Source: an uncultured Sphingomonadales bacterium (lineage in GTDB: Bacteria; Pseudomonadota; Alphaproteobacteria; Sphingomonadales; Sphingomonadaceae). Taken from it: a stretch of DNA of 42,117 nucleotides. The stretch lies in contig CALMZE010000035.1 of NCBI GenBank assembly GCA_937870585.1, forward strand, positions 1-42,117. The letters are read 5' to 3'. Shown one piece after another: positions 1 to 8,192 of this stretch. Positions within the stretch are counted from its first letter, which is position 1, and each line of letters begins with the position of its first letter. The notes under the pieces were generated by a model. It searched no databases. It saw only the letters and a program-made list of their open reading frames with translations, and was not told where the DNA came from. A program made the translations under genes and the position numbers.

Positions 1-456
1 CTCAGATCGCCCCGGCTCAACCCTGCCTCCAAAAGGAAGCCTTGAATCAACCACCAAGTCTCGCGTCAACCAATTTGTCCACGCCGCCTAGCGAACGGGC
101 TCCCCACCTCATTGATCGACAGACCTACAAACTCCACCACTCAGCCGCTCTTGCTGAGTGGAAATCCATTACGGCCTGAACGCTGCACCTCCTTGCCCTA
201 GCCGCGTCAAACGGAGAGAAGTTGCGATTTGTCTGACAGCACCGCAGCAGGCAATTTCTGATGTGATCTTTTCGCGGGAAGATCAGGTCGCAGTGATGTA
301 TGGCCATCTGCCGAATATTAAGTGGTGCGCCGGGGCTCGTGCCGCTCAGAGATTCATAATGCAGTTTCCAAATTCATCGCTTATGAAAGAGGCGAGCTTA
401 TCGGTTGTGGTCGGAAAAAAAGCGCGCGGAGACATCGAAGTGCAGAGGCTAAGGTT
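1..456. other. Upstream region with no convincing gene
   Basis: This stretch precedes the first IclR regulator. Short open frames exist on both strands, but none gives a recognisable domain. The regulator's frame is open back to about position 322, but the extra 45 residues are basic, low-complexity and unlike an IclR N-terminus, so I treat them as untranslated leader. Promoter elements for the regulator probably lie here, but no clear -35/-10 pair was seen. Confidence 0.4.
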
Positions 457-1332
457 TTGACAGACGGTAGAAATCCAGCTGAAACTGGCAAAGAGTATGC
501 GGCACCGGCTTTAGATAAAGGCCTCGATATTCTCGAATTGCTTTGCCGGGCTGAAGCTCCGTTGACGCAAAAGCAGATTGCGTCCGAACTTGGACGGACC
601 GTTGGTGAGCTCTACCGGATGGTGGCTAGCCTTGTTGCTCGCAAATATGTCGGCCAGATTGGCGAGACTTACCATATCACGACCAAGCTTTTCGAACTGG
701 CACAAATCAATCCACCGACGCATCGCTTGCTGCTCGAAGCGACGCCGATCATGCAAAAACTGGCTAGCGAGATCGAGCAATCTTGCCATTTAACAGTTTA
801 TGGCCAAGGGCGTCAGGTCGTTATTGCAAAAGTCGATTCACCCAGCAGTATGGGCTATAGCATTCGCTTGGGATCCGAGCTGGATGTTATTGTGTCTGCA
901 TCGGGTCGCGTCATGCTTGCGTTTCAAGAAAAGGCGACGCGTCGTATGCTGATTGAAGAGGCACTTTTACGCAGGCCCGATCATGCGGATGCTGCCCTCA
1001 ACGATAAACTTGACGCCATTCGTGATCGTGGGTTTGAATCAGCTCAGAGTACCCAAATTCGGGGTATGCATGCTGTCAGTTACCCCATTCTCGATTCACA
1101 AAACCATGCTATCGCTGCGCTTACGGTGCCCTATGCGGACCGGATAGACTTGGTCGGGCGAAAGTCGATCGACGACGTGCAGAAGGCGCTTGGTTTGGCG
1201 GCAAGATCATTGTGTTTACGCATGGGGTGCGATCCAGACGCGCCGCCTATGCAGCCGCCGGTGGCAATCCCGAACTATGCTGACATTAAAATGCGACGTC
1301 GCCGGAAGAAGACTGCCAAAGAGTCAACTTAA
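457..1332 (+). CDS. IclR family transcriptional regulator (1)
   Basis: This is a DNA-binding regulator of about 291 residues, the usual IclR length. An N-terminal winged helix-turn-helix (roughly residues 20-80, including LTQKQIASELGRTVGELYRM) is followed by the IclR effector-binding domain, with the typical HLTVYGQGRQVVIAK, SASGRVMLAF and AVSYPI blocks. It ends in a basic tail. The chosen start is a TTG at 457, with GAGG at 445-448 spaced 8 bases upstream. The frame is open further upstream, but that part has no family resemblance. IclR proteins usually control aromatic or short-acid catabolism. The neighbours are a VOC protein downstream and a CoA/MFS cluster beyond it, so one of these is a likely target. 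The effector is unknown. Confidence 0.85.
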   Translation: MTDGRNPAETGKEYAAPALDKGLDILELLCRAEAPLTQKQIASELGRTVGELYRMVASLVARKYVGQIGETYHITTKLFELAQINPPTHRLLLEATPIMQKLASEIEQSCHLTVYGQGRQVVIAKVDSPSSMGYSIRLGSELDVIVSASGRVMLAFQEKATRRMLIEEALLRRPDHADAALNDKLDAIRDRGFESAQSTQIRGMHAVSYPILDSQNHAIAALTVPYADRIDLVGRKSIDDVQKALGLAARSLCLRMGCDPDAPPMQPPVAIPNYADIKMRRRRKKTAKEST

Positions 1333-1355
1333 ATTCATTTTTGTATATTTATATT

Positions 1356-1367
1356 CATATGTGCATT
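1356..1367. promoter_or_regulatory. Candidate operator, copy 1 (CATATGTGCATT)
   Basis: This 12-base sequence lies in the AT-rich gap after the IclR gene, upstream of the VOC gene. Its exact reverse complement occurs at 7293-7304, in the divergent region between the dehydratase operon and the hydrolase gene. A chance 12-base match between two short intergenic regions is improbable. A shared regulator site, perhaps for the IclR protein, is an inference. Confidence 0.35.
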
Positions 1368-1374
1368 GAAATTT

Positions 1375-1408
1375 GCTTGGCGCGGTCGTATTGAGACCCC
1401 GCCCAAGC
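1375..1408. other. Hairpin between IclR and VOC genes
   Basis: GCTTGG plus CGCGGTC (1375-1387) can pair with GACCCCGCCCAAGC (1395-1408), giving a GC-rich stem with one bulge and a loop of about 7 bases. No T-tract follows on the plus strand, so it is not a classic terminator. It may be a leader or attenuation structure ahead of the VOC gene. Confidence 0.4.
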
Positions 1409-1533
1409 AGATGGCAGTTCACTGCGCATTTTTGGCCCTGACAGTGTGATTGCGTCAACCCGGCGCATTGTGGTTTCGATCACTGCTCGCGGACCGAACT
1501 GCTTCGGCGTCACTGCTGGCAGGAGTCCGACGA

Positions 1534-1959
1534 ATGAAGTTCAAATTCCATCATATGAATCTGTGCACTGACAACCTTCCCCGATTGACCAAGTTCTATA
1601 AGACCCTCTTTGAGCTGGGGACCATCAACGACGAAGCACACACGGTGATCAGTCGTGATCGTGATGATCGTGCTTATACCGGTAAGGTCGATTTCCTTAC
1701 AGATGGCGATATTGAATTCCATTGGGCTGAGCGCGACCTCGATACTGGCTTCAAAATGAAGCAGTTCGTCAATCCGATGGGGCACGGCCATTTCTGTTTC
1801 CGCACCGATGACATTCAGGGCTTCATGCGTCGCTGCGAAGAACACGGCATTCGCTATTCAGATTACGGCTGCTGGGCGATTCCAGGCTGGCACCAGGTGT
1901 TCTTGCATGATCCGGACGGCCAGGTGATTGAAGTTCATCAGGATCTCAACGCAGGATGA
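1534..1959 (+). CDS. VOC family (glyoxalase/dioxygenase fold) protein
   Basis: This small metalloenzyme-fold protein of 141 residues has a single vicinal-oxygen-chelate unit. It opens with KFHHMNLCTDNLPRLTKFY, the usual first strand and helix with a candidate metal His, and closes with FLHDPDGQVIEVHQ, the usual final strand with a Glu ligand. The block GHGHFCFRTDD lies between them. The start at 1534 is preceded by AGGAG (1521-1525) at 8 bases. The frame is open back to 1450, but that part does not resemble the family. It faces the MFS gene tail to tail. The family covers glyoxalases, extradiol dioxygenases, epimerases and resistance proteins; the reaction cannot be told from sequence alone. 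Confidence 0.8.
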   Translation: MKFKFHHMNLCTDNLPRLTKFYKTLFELGTINDEAHTVISRDRDDRAYTGKVDFLTDGDIEFHWAERDLDTGFKMKQFVNPMGHGHFCFRTDDIQGFMRRCEEHGIRYSDYGCWAIPGWHQVFLHDPDGQVIEVHQDLNAG

Positions 1960-1981
1960 TCGCGGTTGAATAGGGTCGTCT

Positions 1982-2035
1982 CTGCTTGTTCCCGCTGATG
2001 CGAGAACAAGCAGCTGCCATGTCACACTTGGCAGC
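1982..2035. terminator. Paired hairpins between convergent genes
   Basis: The VOC gene (plus) and the MFS gene (minus) converge here. CTGCTTGTTC (1982-1991) pairs perfectly with GAACAAGCAG (2004-2013), and next to it GCTGCC (2013-2018) pairs with GGCAGC (2030-2035). Neither hairpin has a strong T-tract. The position fits a bidirectional transcription stop. Confidence 0.5.
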
Positions 2036-2043
2036 AGGTGTGA

Positions 2044-3282
2044 TTATCTTCGGTTTCCGAGGATTAGTCGCAGGCCAAAAACCGCTATTGCTGCAATAAG
2101 TGTGGGTGCGATGGCTGCCTTGACCACCGACATGCCTTGCCAGCCCATGCCGAGTAGCATGCCACCGACGAGCGGCCCGATGATGGAACCAATCCGTCCG
2201 ATACCCAATGCCCAGCCCACGCCCGTCGATTTGATCGCGGCGGGATAATAGGACGCGGTTACCGCGTTCATCGCAATCTGACCGCCGACAATCACGGAGC
2301 CGGCATAGGCCGACGCCACCATCAGCAGCGGGACATTTTCTCCGCCCAGGCTGATTACAGCAAGTGCCAATGCGCCGGTGACATAAGCACCTCCCAACAG
2401 CAATAGCGTATCAAACCGGCTGATCAACCAGGACAAAGCGAGCGCACCAGCGATGCCGCCCAGATTGAGCAGAGCGGTGGAGAGAGTAGCGATGGACAGC
2501 GATGATCCGATGAGGCTGAGCAGCGATGGCAGCCAACTCACCAGAAAATACATGACCAGCAGGTTTGAAAAGAAGGCCAGCCAGATGAGGAGGGTCGGAA
2601 TCATGCGGCCTTCCCGGAACAGCATCGCAATCTGTCCGCTTCCGCCATCGGCCTCGTTGCGGGCCTCCTGCCCGCGGCGGTTGGGCAGGCCAAGGAACAG
2701 CGCGGGCAGAAGAAGCAGGGGCAACGCCCCACCCAGATAGAAAATGCCTTGCCATCCCGCTGCGGCAACCAGCGGTGCCGTGATCAAACCGCCCACCGTC
2801 GCCCCCAGCGGAAAGCCGCAGAACATGATCATCACCAGCGCATTGCGCAGGCGCAGGGAGGCATGTTCATTCGTCAGCGAGATGAGATTGGGCAGAACGC
2901 CGCCAAGGCCCAGTCCGGTCACAACACGCCAGATCGCAAGCTCCGTGATGTTGGACGACAATGTCGTGCAAAGTGACGACACGCCAAAAATGGCGACGCA
3001 CACGAGAATCACGGCCTTCCGCCCGAAACGATCCGCAACCGGGCCAAAGAGCAACGCTCCCAGCGCCAGACCGACGAGACCGGCAGAAAACACCGGGCCA
3101 AGCGATTTGGGTTCGATGCCCCATTGCACCGAAATGACCGGCGCCACAAAGGCAATCGTCTGCGTGTCCAGCCCATCGCAAAAGGCAACGAGTGCGCAGA
3201 GAATAACCACGCGCCATTGCAGCGAAAGGGGAAGATCAACCGATGTCGCGGCCTGATCATTGCCCGCCTTTTGTGCGTTCAT
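2044..3282 (-). CDS. MFS transporter, aromatic acid:H+ symporter type
   Basis: This inner-membrane carrier has 412 residues and about 12 hydrophobic segments. The first membrane segment carries FCDGLDTQTIAFVAPVI, the Asp-rich signature of the AAHS family (benzoate, 4-hydroxybenzoate and related acids). The loop between segments 2 and 3 has GPVADRFGRKAVI, the general MFS motif. The start at 3282 has a strong upstream AGGAGAGGA at about 8 bases. The frame is open further upstream but overlaps the neighbouring gene. It is last in a minus-strand run with a membrane hydroxylase, SDR, CoA-transferase and dehydratase, so it probably imports the substrate of that pathway. The exact acid is not determinable. 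Confidence 0.85.
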   Translation of the reverse strand: MNAQKAGNDQAATSVDLPLSLQWRVVILCALVAFCDGLDTQTIAFVAPVISVQWGIEPKSLGPVFSAGLVGLALGALLFGPVADRFGRKAVILVCVAIFGVSSLCTTLSSNITELAIWRVVTGLGLGGVLPNLISLTNEHASLRLRNALVMIMFCGFPLGATVGGLITAPLVAAAGWQGIFYLGGALPLLLLPALFLGLPNRRGQEARNEADGGSGQIAMLFREGRMIPTLLIWLAFFSNLLVMYFLVSWLPSLLSLIGSSLSIATLSTALLNLGGIAGALALSWLISRFDTLLLLGGAYVTGALALAVISLGGENVPLLMVASAYAGSVIVGGQIAMNAVTASYYPAAIKSTGVGWALGIGRIGSIIGPLVGGMLLGMGWQGMSVVKAAIAPTLIAAIAVFGLRLILGNRR

Positions 3283-3331
3283 TCCCCTGTTCCTCTCCTC
3301 TCGCCCGCGCTCGGATGCGTGGCTGCGGCCC

Positions 3332-4315
3332 TTATCTTGCGTTGAACATCCGGCGGATCTCGGTGCGCATCGATTGCAGCGGTTCGATGAAAAACGCCCT
3401 GAGACTGTTGTGCGGGTTGTTTTCGCCGAGTTCCTGGTCGTTGAGGCCCCAGCGCCACGTTTCGCCCTTTTCCGGGATATACAGCGTGCCAAAAAGCCAA
3501 TCGAACAGATATCCTGCGCCCGCCATGTTCACATCCCGATGTTTGTCTTCGGCGCTGTGATGGACCTGGTGCATGATCGGCGACCCGATCAGCACGTCGA
3601 GAAAACGACCATAGGAAACAGGAATGTGGAGATGATCCACCGAGCGGAAGCCAATCAGAACATACAGGATGTTGTAGGCGAGAATGGCAGTCGCGGTTTC
3701 AGGAAGAAACGTGCCACCGGTGATGTAAACGGCCGCGCCCGTTCCGGCCGCTGTGCCAATCACGCGCGTTGTGCCATTGGTGAAATGTTCCAGAGGATGG
3801 CTGCGCAGAAACGCGAACAGATTTGCCGATTCAGCTGAATGATGGGCACGATGCAGTGCCCAGAGAAGCGGCACCTTGTGCAGGGCCAGATGGCCGGAAT
3901 ATTGCCCTATGCCCTGACCGAACCAAAAGCCGAGAAACTGGATCAGGACGGTGAGGGCCAGATTGTCCGTCGGCGGCGCAAGAGGGCCGAACCAGGCCGA
4001 AAACAGGCCCGAAAAAGTCACACCGGCCATCAGCCCGGCGATCACGACGCACGCTTCGAAGATCGGGATGAAAAGCAGTCCGTTCAGCAGCCACACGCCG
4101 ATATCGATTTTGGCCGATCGGGAGGTGTAGAACTCCTTTGGAAACAGATATTGCAGCCATGCTCGTGCGCTCCTGTCGCGCATATGGGGGCGAATGAAAA
4201 CCAGATAGTAAGCGGAGCCGGTTAACAAAATTCCGGCCAGCACCAGCGACACGCTCATCATCAGTCCGTGATAGGCGGAGCCCGCAGCTTCAAGTGCCAA
4301 TTGCATGGCGTCCAT
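3332..4315 (-). CDS. Fatty acid hydroxylase / sterol desaturase family membrane protein
   Basis: This is an integral-membrane di-iron enzyme of 327 residues. Several hydrophobic segments lie in the first 150 residues. The His-box series of the superfamily follows: HLALHK, HRAHHS and, near the C-terminus, HQVHHSAEDKHRDVN. Family members hydroxylate or desaturate lipids, sterols, carotenoids or alkylglycerols using oxygen. The start at 4315 has GGTGGAG just upstream, and the longer open frame to 4378 is less likely. The stop is 49 bases before the MFS start. A membrane hydroxylase amid CoA-thioester genes is unusual. It may activate a hydrophobic substrate, or it may be a lipid-modifying passenger. 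Confidence 0.8.
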   Translation of the reverse strand: MDAMQLALEAAGSAYHGLMMSVSLVLAGILLTGSAYYLVFIRPHMRDRSARAWLQYLFPKEFYTSRSAKIDIGVWLLNGLLFIPIFEACVVIAGLMAGVTFSGLFSAWFGPLAPPTDNLALTVLIQFLGFWFGQGIGQYSGHLALHKVPLLWALHRAHHSAESANLFAFLRSHPLEHFTNGTTRVIGTAAGTGAAVYITGGTFLPETATAILAYNILYVLIGFRSVDHLHIPVSYGRFLDVLIGSPIMHQVHHSAEDKHRDVNMAGAGYLFDWLFGTLYIPEKGETWRWGLNDQELGENNPHNSLRAFFIEPLQSMRTEIRRMFNAR

Positions 4316-4420
4316 TCGTGCTCCACCTCTCGCGCCGCATTTTACATTGAGAAAAAAATCGTATGATAAGTAAGGCAATCCCGCAAGCGAGGCAGGGCCT
4401 TGTCTGCCCTTTGGCGCGGG

Positions 4421-5191
4421 CTAGTGAATATGCAGCCCGCCGTTCACATCGATTGTTGCGCCTGTAACAAAGCCAGACAGTTCGGAGGCGAGAAACAGGC
4501 AGGCCCCGGCCACTTCGCGCGGGGTGCCAAGCCGCCGCAGCGGAATGTCCGACACGATGTTATCGATCTGGTTCTGGGTCATGCCGTCGATCATGGCCGT
4601 TTGCGCCATGGCGGGGCAGATAATGTTGGCGCGAATGCCCTTGGGGCCAAACTCGCGCGCAATGGAGCGCGTCAGGCTGACCACGCCGCCTTTGGCCGAT
4701 GCGTAATGGGAGCCGCCGACCAGTCCGCCGCCGCGCTGTGCAGCGAGTGAAGCAAGGTTGACAATCACGCCATCGCCTTGCGCTACAAAGGCGCGCAGCA
4801 CCGACTGACAAAGGTTGAAAGCACCCTTCAAATTGACCGCGATCATCTGGTCAAACTGATCGGAAGTGATGTCGAGCAGGCCGTGTGAGTCAACGATTCC
4901 CGCTGAATTGACGAGGACATCCAGCCGCCCGAACCGCTCGATGGCCGCTTCGACAAGATGGACACAATCATCCCCCTTCGTGATGTCACAAGCCACGCCC
5001 ATCACCTCTGCTCCGGGGAAACCGGCGGCCTCCAGTTCAGCGATGAGGCGTGTCGCGGTTTCCGGGTTGGAGGACCGGTCAGCGATGACAATTTTGGCGC
5101 CATGTTCAGCAAAAAGCCTGGCCGTTGCATTACCGATACCCTTTTCGCGCGCGGCACCGGCAACGATGCAGACTTTTCCGTTCAAAAGCAT
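4421..5191 (-). CDS. SDR family NAD(P)-dependent oxidoreductase (1)
   Basis: This is a classical short-chain dehydrogenase of about 256 residues. It shows the cofactor glycine motif as GAAREKGIG near the N-terminus (with a small insertion between glycines), the NSAG motif, the catalytic Ser in NLASLAAQ and the YASAK catalytic pair. It ends with the usual ATIDVNGG block. The start is either ATG 5191 or TTG 5206; the latter would overlap the upstream CoA-transferase stop by 4 bases. Neither has a clear ribosome site, so translation is probably coupled. Next to a CoA-transferase and a hydratase, a hydroxyacyl-CoA or alcohol dehydrogenase role is likely. Confidence 0.88.
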   Translation of the reverse strand: MLLNGKVCIVAGAAREKGIGNATARLFAEHGAKIVIADRSSNPETATRLIAELEAAGFPGAEVMGVACDITKGDDCVHLVEAAIERFGRLDVLVNSAGIVDSHGLLDITSDQFDQMIAVNLKGAFNLCQSVLRAFVAQGDGVIVNLASLAAQRGGGLVGGSHYASAKGGVVSLTRSIAREFGPKGIRANIICPAMAQTAMIDGMTQNQIDNIVSDIPLRRLGTPREVAGACLFLASELSGFVTGATIDVNGGLHIH

Positions 5192-5202
5192 GGTTTGGAA
5201 AC

Positions 5203-6411
5203 TCAATGGTGAGGGTGGGAAAGGATCGCGCCGCTAGCTTGCAGTGCGGCGACTTCGTTTTCATCACATCCAAGCTCGCGCCCAATGGCGGCGCTATCCC
5301 AGCCCTTGGGTTGCGAATAGCCTGATGCAGTCTCAGCCTTGCCGTTGAACAGCAGGGGGGAGCGGATCGTGACGGTTGCGCCCTCGACCGGATGGTCTTC
5401 ATGGCCAAACATGCCGACAGCATTCAGATGCGGATCGTTGCGGAGCGACTCAACATCATTGCACGGCATTGCAGCAATATCGGCGGCGCGAAACAGTTCC
5501 AGCCATTCATCCGTGGTCCGCTCCAAGAGCGGTGCTCCCCGAATTTCGAACCAAAGTCTCACGTTATCAGCCCGAGACCGTACCGTCGCAAAACGCGGGT
5601 CTTCCTTTAATGCGGTCCTGCCTGTCGCATCGAGAAAAGCTTGAACTTGCTTGTCGGTGTTGACCGTGAATGAGACCCAACCGTCCTTGGTCTGGACCGG
5701 TCGGTTGTGCGGGCTGAGCAGGCGCTGGTCCCCGGCCGGGCCTACTGGCGGATCAAAACTATGCTGCGCCAGATGCTCTTGCAGAACGAAGCAGGCCATC
5801 GTTTCAAACATCGGCACCTCTATAAACGTGCCTACGCCCGACCTGAATTTTTCGGTAACGGCGGCCAGTACAGCGCCTGCTGCCATTTCGCCGACAATAT
5901 GATCGCACATGACCAGCGGTGCGTATGCAGGCGTCCCGTCGCGCATCGCCATCAGTCCGGGGATCCCAGAGGCTGCCTGGATGACGCTGTCATAGGTGGG
6001 ATAGCCTGCATAAGGTCCGTCGCTGCCATAGCCGGTGATGAGGCAATAGATTTTCTCTGGGTGCGCCGCCAAGATCGTCTCATGGTCAAGCCCGAGCCGC
6101 TTGAGAGCCGCAGGGCGCATGTTGGCGATGATGATGTCCGCCTTGCCCACCAGCCGCTTCAGAATCGCGTCGGCCCCCGGCTTCTTGAGATCGCAGCAGA
6201 TGTTTCGTTTGCCGCGATTAAGGTGGAGATAGGTGCCCGAATGCTGGCCAGCGGGCGATTGTCCTCCAAGCCCTCGCATCAAGTCACCTTCCGGGCTTTC
6301 CAGCTTGAGAATGTCCGCGCCGTAGTTGGCGAGCCGTGCGGTACAGACCGGACCGACAACAACGCTGGTGAGGTCAAGGACCGTCAATCCGGCAAGGGGC
6401 CTAAAGCTCAT
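5203..6411 (-). CDS. Family III CoA-transferase (CaiB/BaiF type)
   Basis: This soluble enzyme of 402 residues would move CoA between carboxylic acids. The N-terminus has LTVLDLTSVVVGPVCTARL, followed by GADILKLESPEGDLMR, LNRGKRNI and YGSDGPYAGYPTYD, all standard for formyl-CoA / carnitine / mesaconyl-type transferases. The candidate catalytic Asp is in the MCDHIVGE block. ATG 6411 is chosen because it begins the family's usual N-terminus and overlaps the stop of the upstream dehydratase by 11 bases, which suggests coupled translation. It probably activates the acid handled by the dehydratase and SDR of this operon. The acyl group is unknown. Confidence 0.9.
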   Translation of the reverse strand: MSFRPLAGLTVLDLTSVVVGPVCTARLANYGADILKLESPEGDLMRGLGGQSPAGQHSGTYLHLNRGKRNICCDLKKPGADAILKRLVGKADIIIANMRPAALKRLGLDHETILAAHPEKIYCLITGYGSDGPYAGYPTYDSVIQAASGIPGLMAMRDGTPAYAPLVMCDHIVGEMAAGAVLAAVTEKFRSGVGTFIEVPMFETMACFVLQEHLAQHSFDPPVGPAGDQRLLSPHNRPVQTKDGWVSFTVNTDKQVQAFLDATGRTALKEDPRFATVRSRADNVRLWFEIRGAPLLERTTDEWLELFRAADIAAMPCNDVESLRNDPHLNAVGMFGHEDHPVEGATVTIRSPLLFNGKAETASGYSQPKGWDSAAIGRELGCDENEVAALQASGAILSHPHH

Positions 6412-7252
6412 GGGTGGTGACTTCCATTTCTGCAGCAACGCGAAGGCGATCATCAAGGGCGACGATCTTCAAGCCGCTTTCAGCGTTGAACGCCGATAAG
6501 GTAATGAGGCGATTGACGTAGAGCGGCCGCTTGTTAGTGACGGTGAGGGCCTTGATGGTGAGACCTAGATCAACCCGAACCATCTCTGTCATCAGCAGAG
6601 TCGTGAGGCCGCCATTCACAACTAGATCGGGAAATCCCTCGATTTCGCGGGCATATGCGCGGTCCAAATGGATCTTGTGCGAATTGAAGCTGAGAGCGGA
6701 AAACTGGAAAAGCAGCGTGTCGTTCGGCGTTACGGTTTTGGAGAGCAGCGGCGCAATGTCCGGTGCGGCTTCGCCTTCCTCGCGTTCAAAGTGGCGAGAA
6801 GAGAGCAAGAAGTAGGTCTGGTTTTCTACCAACGCAGTTTCGGCAGAGCCTGCAGCCTGGATACTATGCGAAATGGTGATGATGGAAAGCGGCCCGCCGC
6901 TCGTTTCCTTGTGCTCGATCGCGGAGATCGTACTGCTCCTCCGCATATGAACGTCGATCAAAAGCGGACTGTGGAATTTCACACTTCGTCCACCGGCAAC
7001 AAGACGGGGCAGTGTAGAGGCTGGAAAGGGCAGTCCCAATCCCGGAAAACCATCGGCGCGCAGGTCGTGGCGCGCAGTTTCCGCGCCAATCAAAGGAAAA
7101 TGCCAGCCGACGGGTACATGCCTGTTGGACGTGGTTGAAGGAAACGGCACGTCGAGCATAGCTGAAAGCCGCAAACCCGTATCTGGCGTAAAGCTGGTCT
7201 GGCGCGTCACAGACTGGGGTGTGGCGTTTCGCTCGGCGGGTTCGGGGTTCAT
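6401..7252 (-). CDS. MaoC/HTD2-like dehydratase, mesaconyl-C4-CoA hydratase type
   Basis: This double hot-dog acyl-CoA hydratase has 283 residues. The N-terminal half is an FAS1-like dehydratase domain. The C-terminal half has the motif FSALSFNSHKIHLDRAYA followed by EGFPDLVVNGGLTT, typical of HTD2 and of 3-methylfumaryl-CoA (mesaconyl-C4-CoA) hydratase. It would add or remove water at a branched or unsaturated CoA ester. ATG 7252 is preferred to TTG 7258; neither has a strong ribosome site. It is the first gene of the minus-strand operon, and its end overlaps the CoA-transferase start. The pairing with a family III CoA-transferase recalls C4/C5 dicarboxylate CoA chemistry, but the substrate here is an inference. 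Confidence 0.78.
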   Translation of the reverse strand: MNPEPAERNATPQSVTRQTSFTPDTGLRLSAMLDVPFPSTTSNRHVPVGWHFPLIGAETARHDLRADGFPGLGLPFPASTLPRLVAGGRSVKFHSPLLIDVHMRRSSTISAIEHKETSGGPLSIITISHSIQAAGSAETALVENQTYFLLSSRHFEREEGEAAPDIAPLLSKTVTPNDTLLFQFSALSFNSHKIHLDRAYAREIEGFPDLVVNGGLTTLLMTEMVRVDLGLTIKALTVTNKRPLYVNRLITLSAFNAESGLKIVALDDRLRVAAEMEVTTHEL

Positions 7253-7292
7253 GCGCAATAGTTAGAGGTTGGTGTTGATATATGCAATATCG

Positions 7293-7304
7293 AATGCACA
7301 TATG
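7293..7304. promoter_or_regulatory. Candidate operator, copy 2 (AATGCACATATG)
   Basis: This is the exact reverse complement of the sequence at 1356-1367. It lies about 40 bases upstream of the dehydratase start, in the divergent promoter region. It may link the expression of the VOC gene and the CoA operon under one regulator (inference). Confidence 0.35.
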
Positions 7305-7335
7305 GATTGACCGACCGCATGCGGACCATTAGCCG

Positions 7336-7359
7336 CTTTTTGAAGCTGTACTTTTTGAA
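7336..7359. repeat. Direct repeat CTTTTTGAA x2 in divergent promoter region
   Basis: CTTTTTGAA occurs at 7336-7344 and again at 7351-7359, a period of 15 bases. It sits between the divergent dehydratase operon and the alpha/beta-hydrolase gene. IclR-type regulators such as PobR and PcaU are known to use several 10-base repeats, so a regulator site is plausible. Confidence 0.4.
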
Positions 7360-7418
7360 CCTTTAGAGGCCGCACAGACCGCACCATTGCAGCGGCACTG
7401 GCAAGAGAGGCAATGAAA

Positions 7419-8096
7419 ATGACCAAATCCACGATAGTTATGGTGCCGGGCGCCTTCCACGGCGGGTGGTATTATTCACCCATAGCGCAGGAATTGCGCG
7501 CGGAAGGCCATGAGGTTTTCACCATCAGCCTGACCGGCCTAGGTGGCCCCAAGGAGCGCCCGCATGTCGCGATCAATCTGGATACGCATATTGACGATGT
7601 GGTCAGCCTGATTGAACTCGAAAACCTCACAAATGTTGTCCTGTGCGGACACAGCTATGGCGGACTTGTTATTGCGGGCGCTTCTGAGCGGCTTGTCGGT
7701 CGCGTCAAGTCATTGATCTTCTTTGATGCGCTTGTCCCGGCCAATGGAGATTCTGTCTGGTCCACATTCAAGGAATTTGGGCGGGAGCGTTTTATTGACG
7801 CCTCTCCTGATGGTTTGGTCACGCTACCGCCGCCGGGTGTCGACGCCCGCGCGCGCCCTCATCCGCTAGCCACTTTTCTTCAGCCTGTTGCCCTGAGTGA
7901 CAAGGCCTATGCTGTATCCCGCAAAACCTATGTTTTGTGCGCCAGAGATGTTGGCAGCCCCTTTTACGTGGTCCGCGAGCGGCTTTCACAAGATCCAAGC
8001 TGGGACTTCCGTAAGCTGGATTCTGGACATGACTTCATGAATGAAGCTCCCGCTCAGGCGTTGGGCTTGATGAGGGACATTCTAAAGGCGGGATAG
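7419..8096 (+). CDS. Alpha/beta hydrolase, methylesterase/hydroxynitrile-lyase-like
   Basis: This is a cytoplasmic serine hydrolase of 225 residues with no signal peptide. The N-terminus VPGAFHGGWYY supplies the oxyanion hole, the nucleophile elbow is CGHSYGG (Ser about 79), the acid is probably Asp in CARDVGSP (about 177), and the His is in SGHDFMNEAP (about 204). This arrangement and the short length resemble plant salicylate methylesterase (SABP2) and hydroxynitrile lyase relatives and bacterial EstC. ATG 7419 is favoured over ATG 7413 because GAGAGG (7405-7410) is 8 bases before the former and only 2 before the latter. With an IclR regulator and a gentisate operon directly downstream, an aryl-ester substrate is plausible. 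That is context, not proof. Confidence 0.82.
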   Translation: MTKSTIVMVPGAFHGGWYYSPIAQELRAEGHEVFTISLTGLGGPKERPHVAINLDTHIDDVVSLIELENLTNVVLCGHSYGGLVIAGASERLVGRVKSLIFFDALVPANGDSVWSTFKEFGRERFIDASPDGLVTLPPPGVDARARPHPLATFLQPVALSDKAYAVSRKTYVLCARDVGSPFYVVRERLSQDPSWDFRKLDSGHDFMNEAPAQALGLMRDILKAG

Positions 8097-8192
8097 TCCA
8101 TAGTCTACATGTGGAATTTGACGGCTGCTGCTAATTCCGCTCAATAGGCGTAGACGCACTGGCTCCTTGGCACGGTGCTGCTGGGGTTATGA

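Noticed and set aside
158-460. 100-codon plus-strand open frame before the IclR gene
   Set aside because: No domain recognised, no good ribosome site, and composition unlike the neighbouring genes.
5707-6420. 237-codon plus-strand open frame
   Set aside because: It lies opposite the CoA-transferase gene, which is clearly real.
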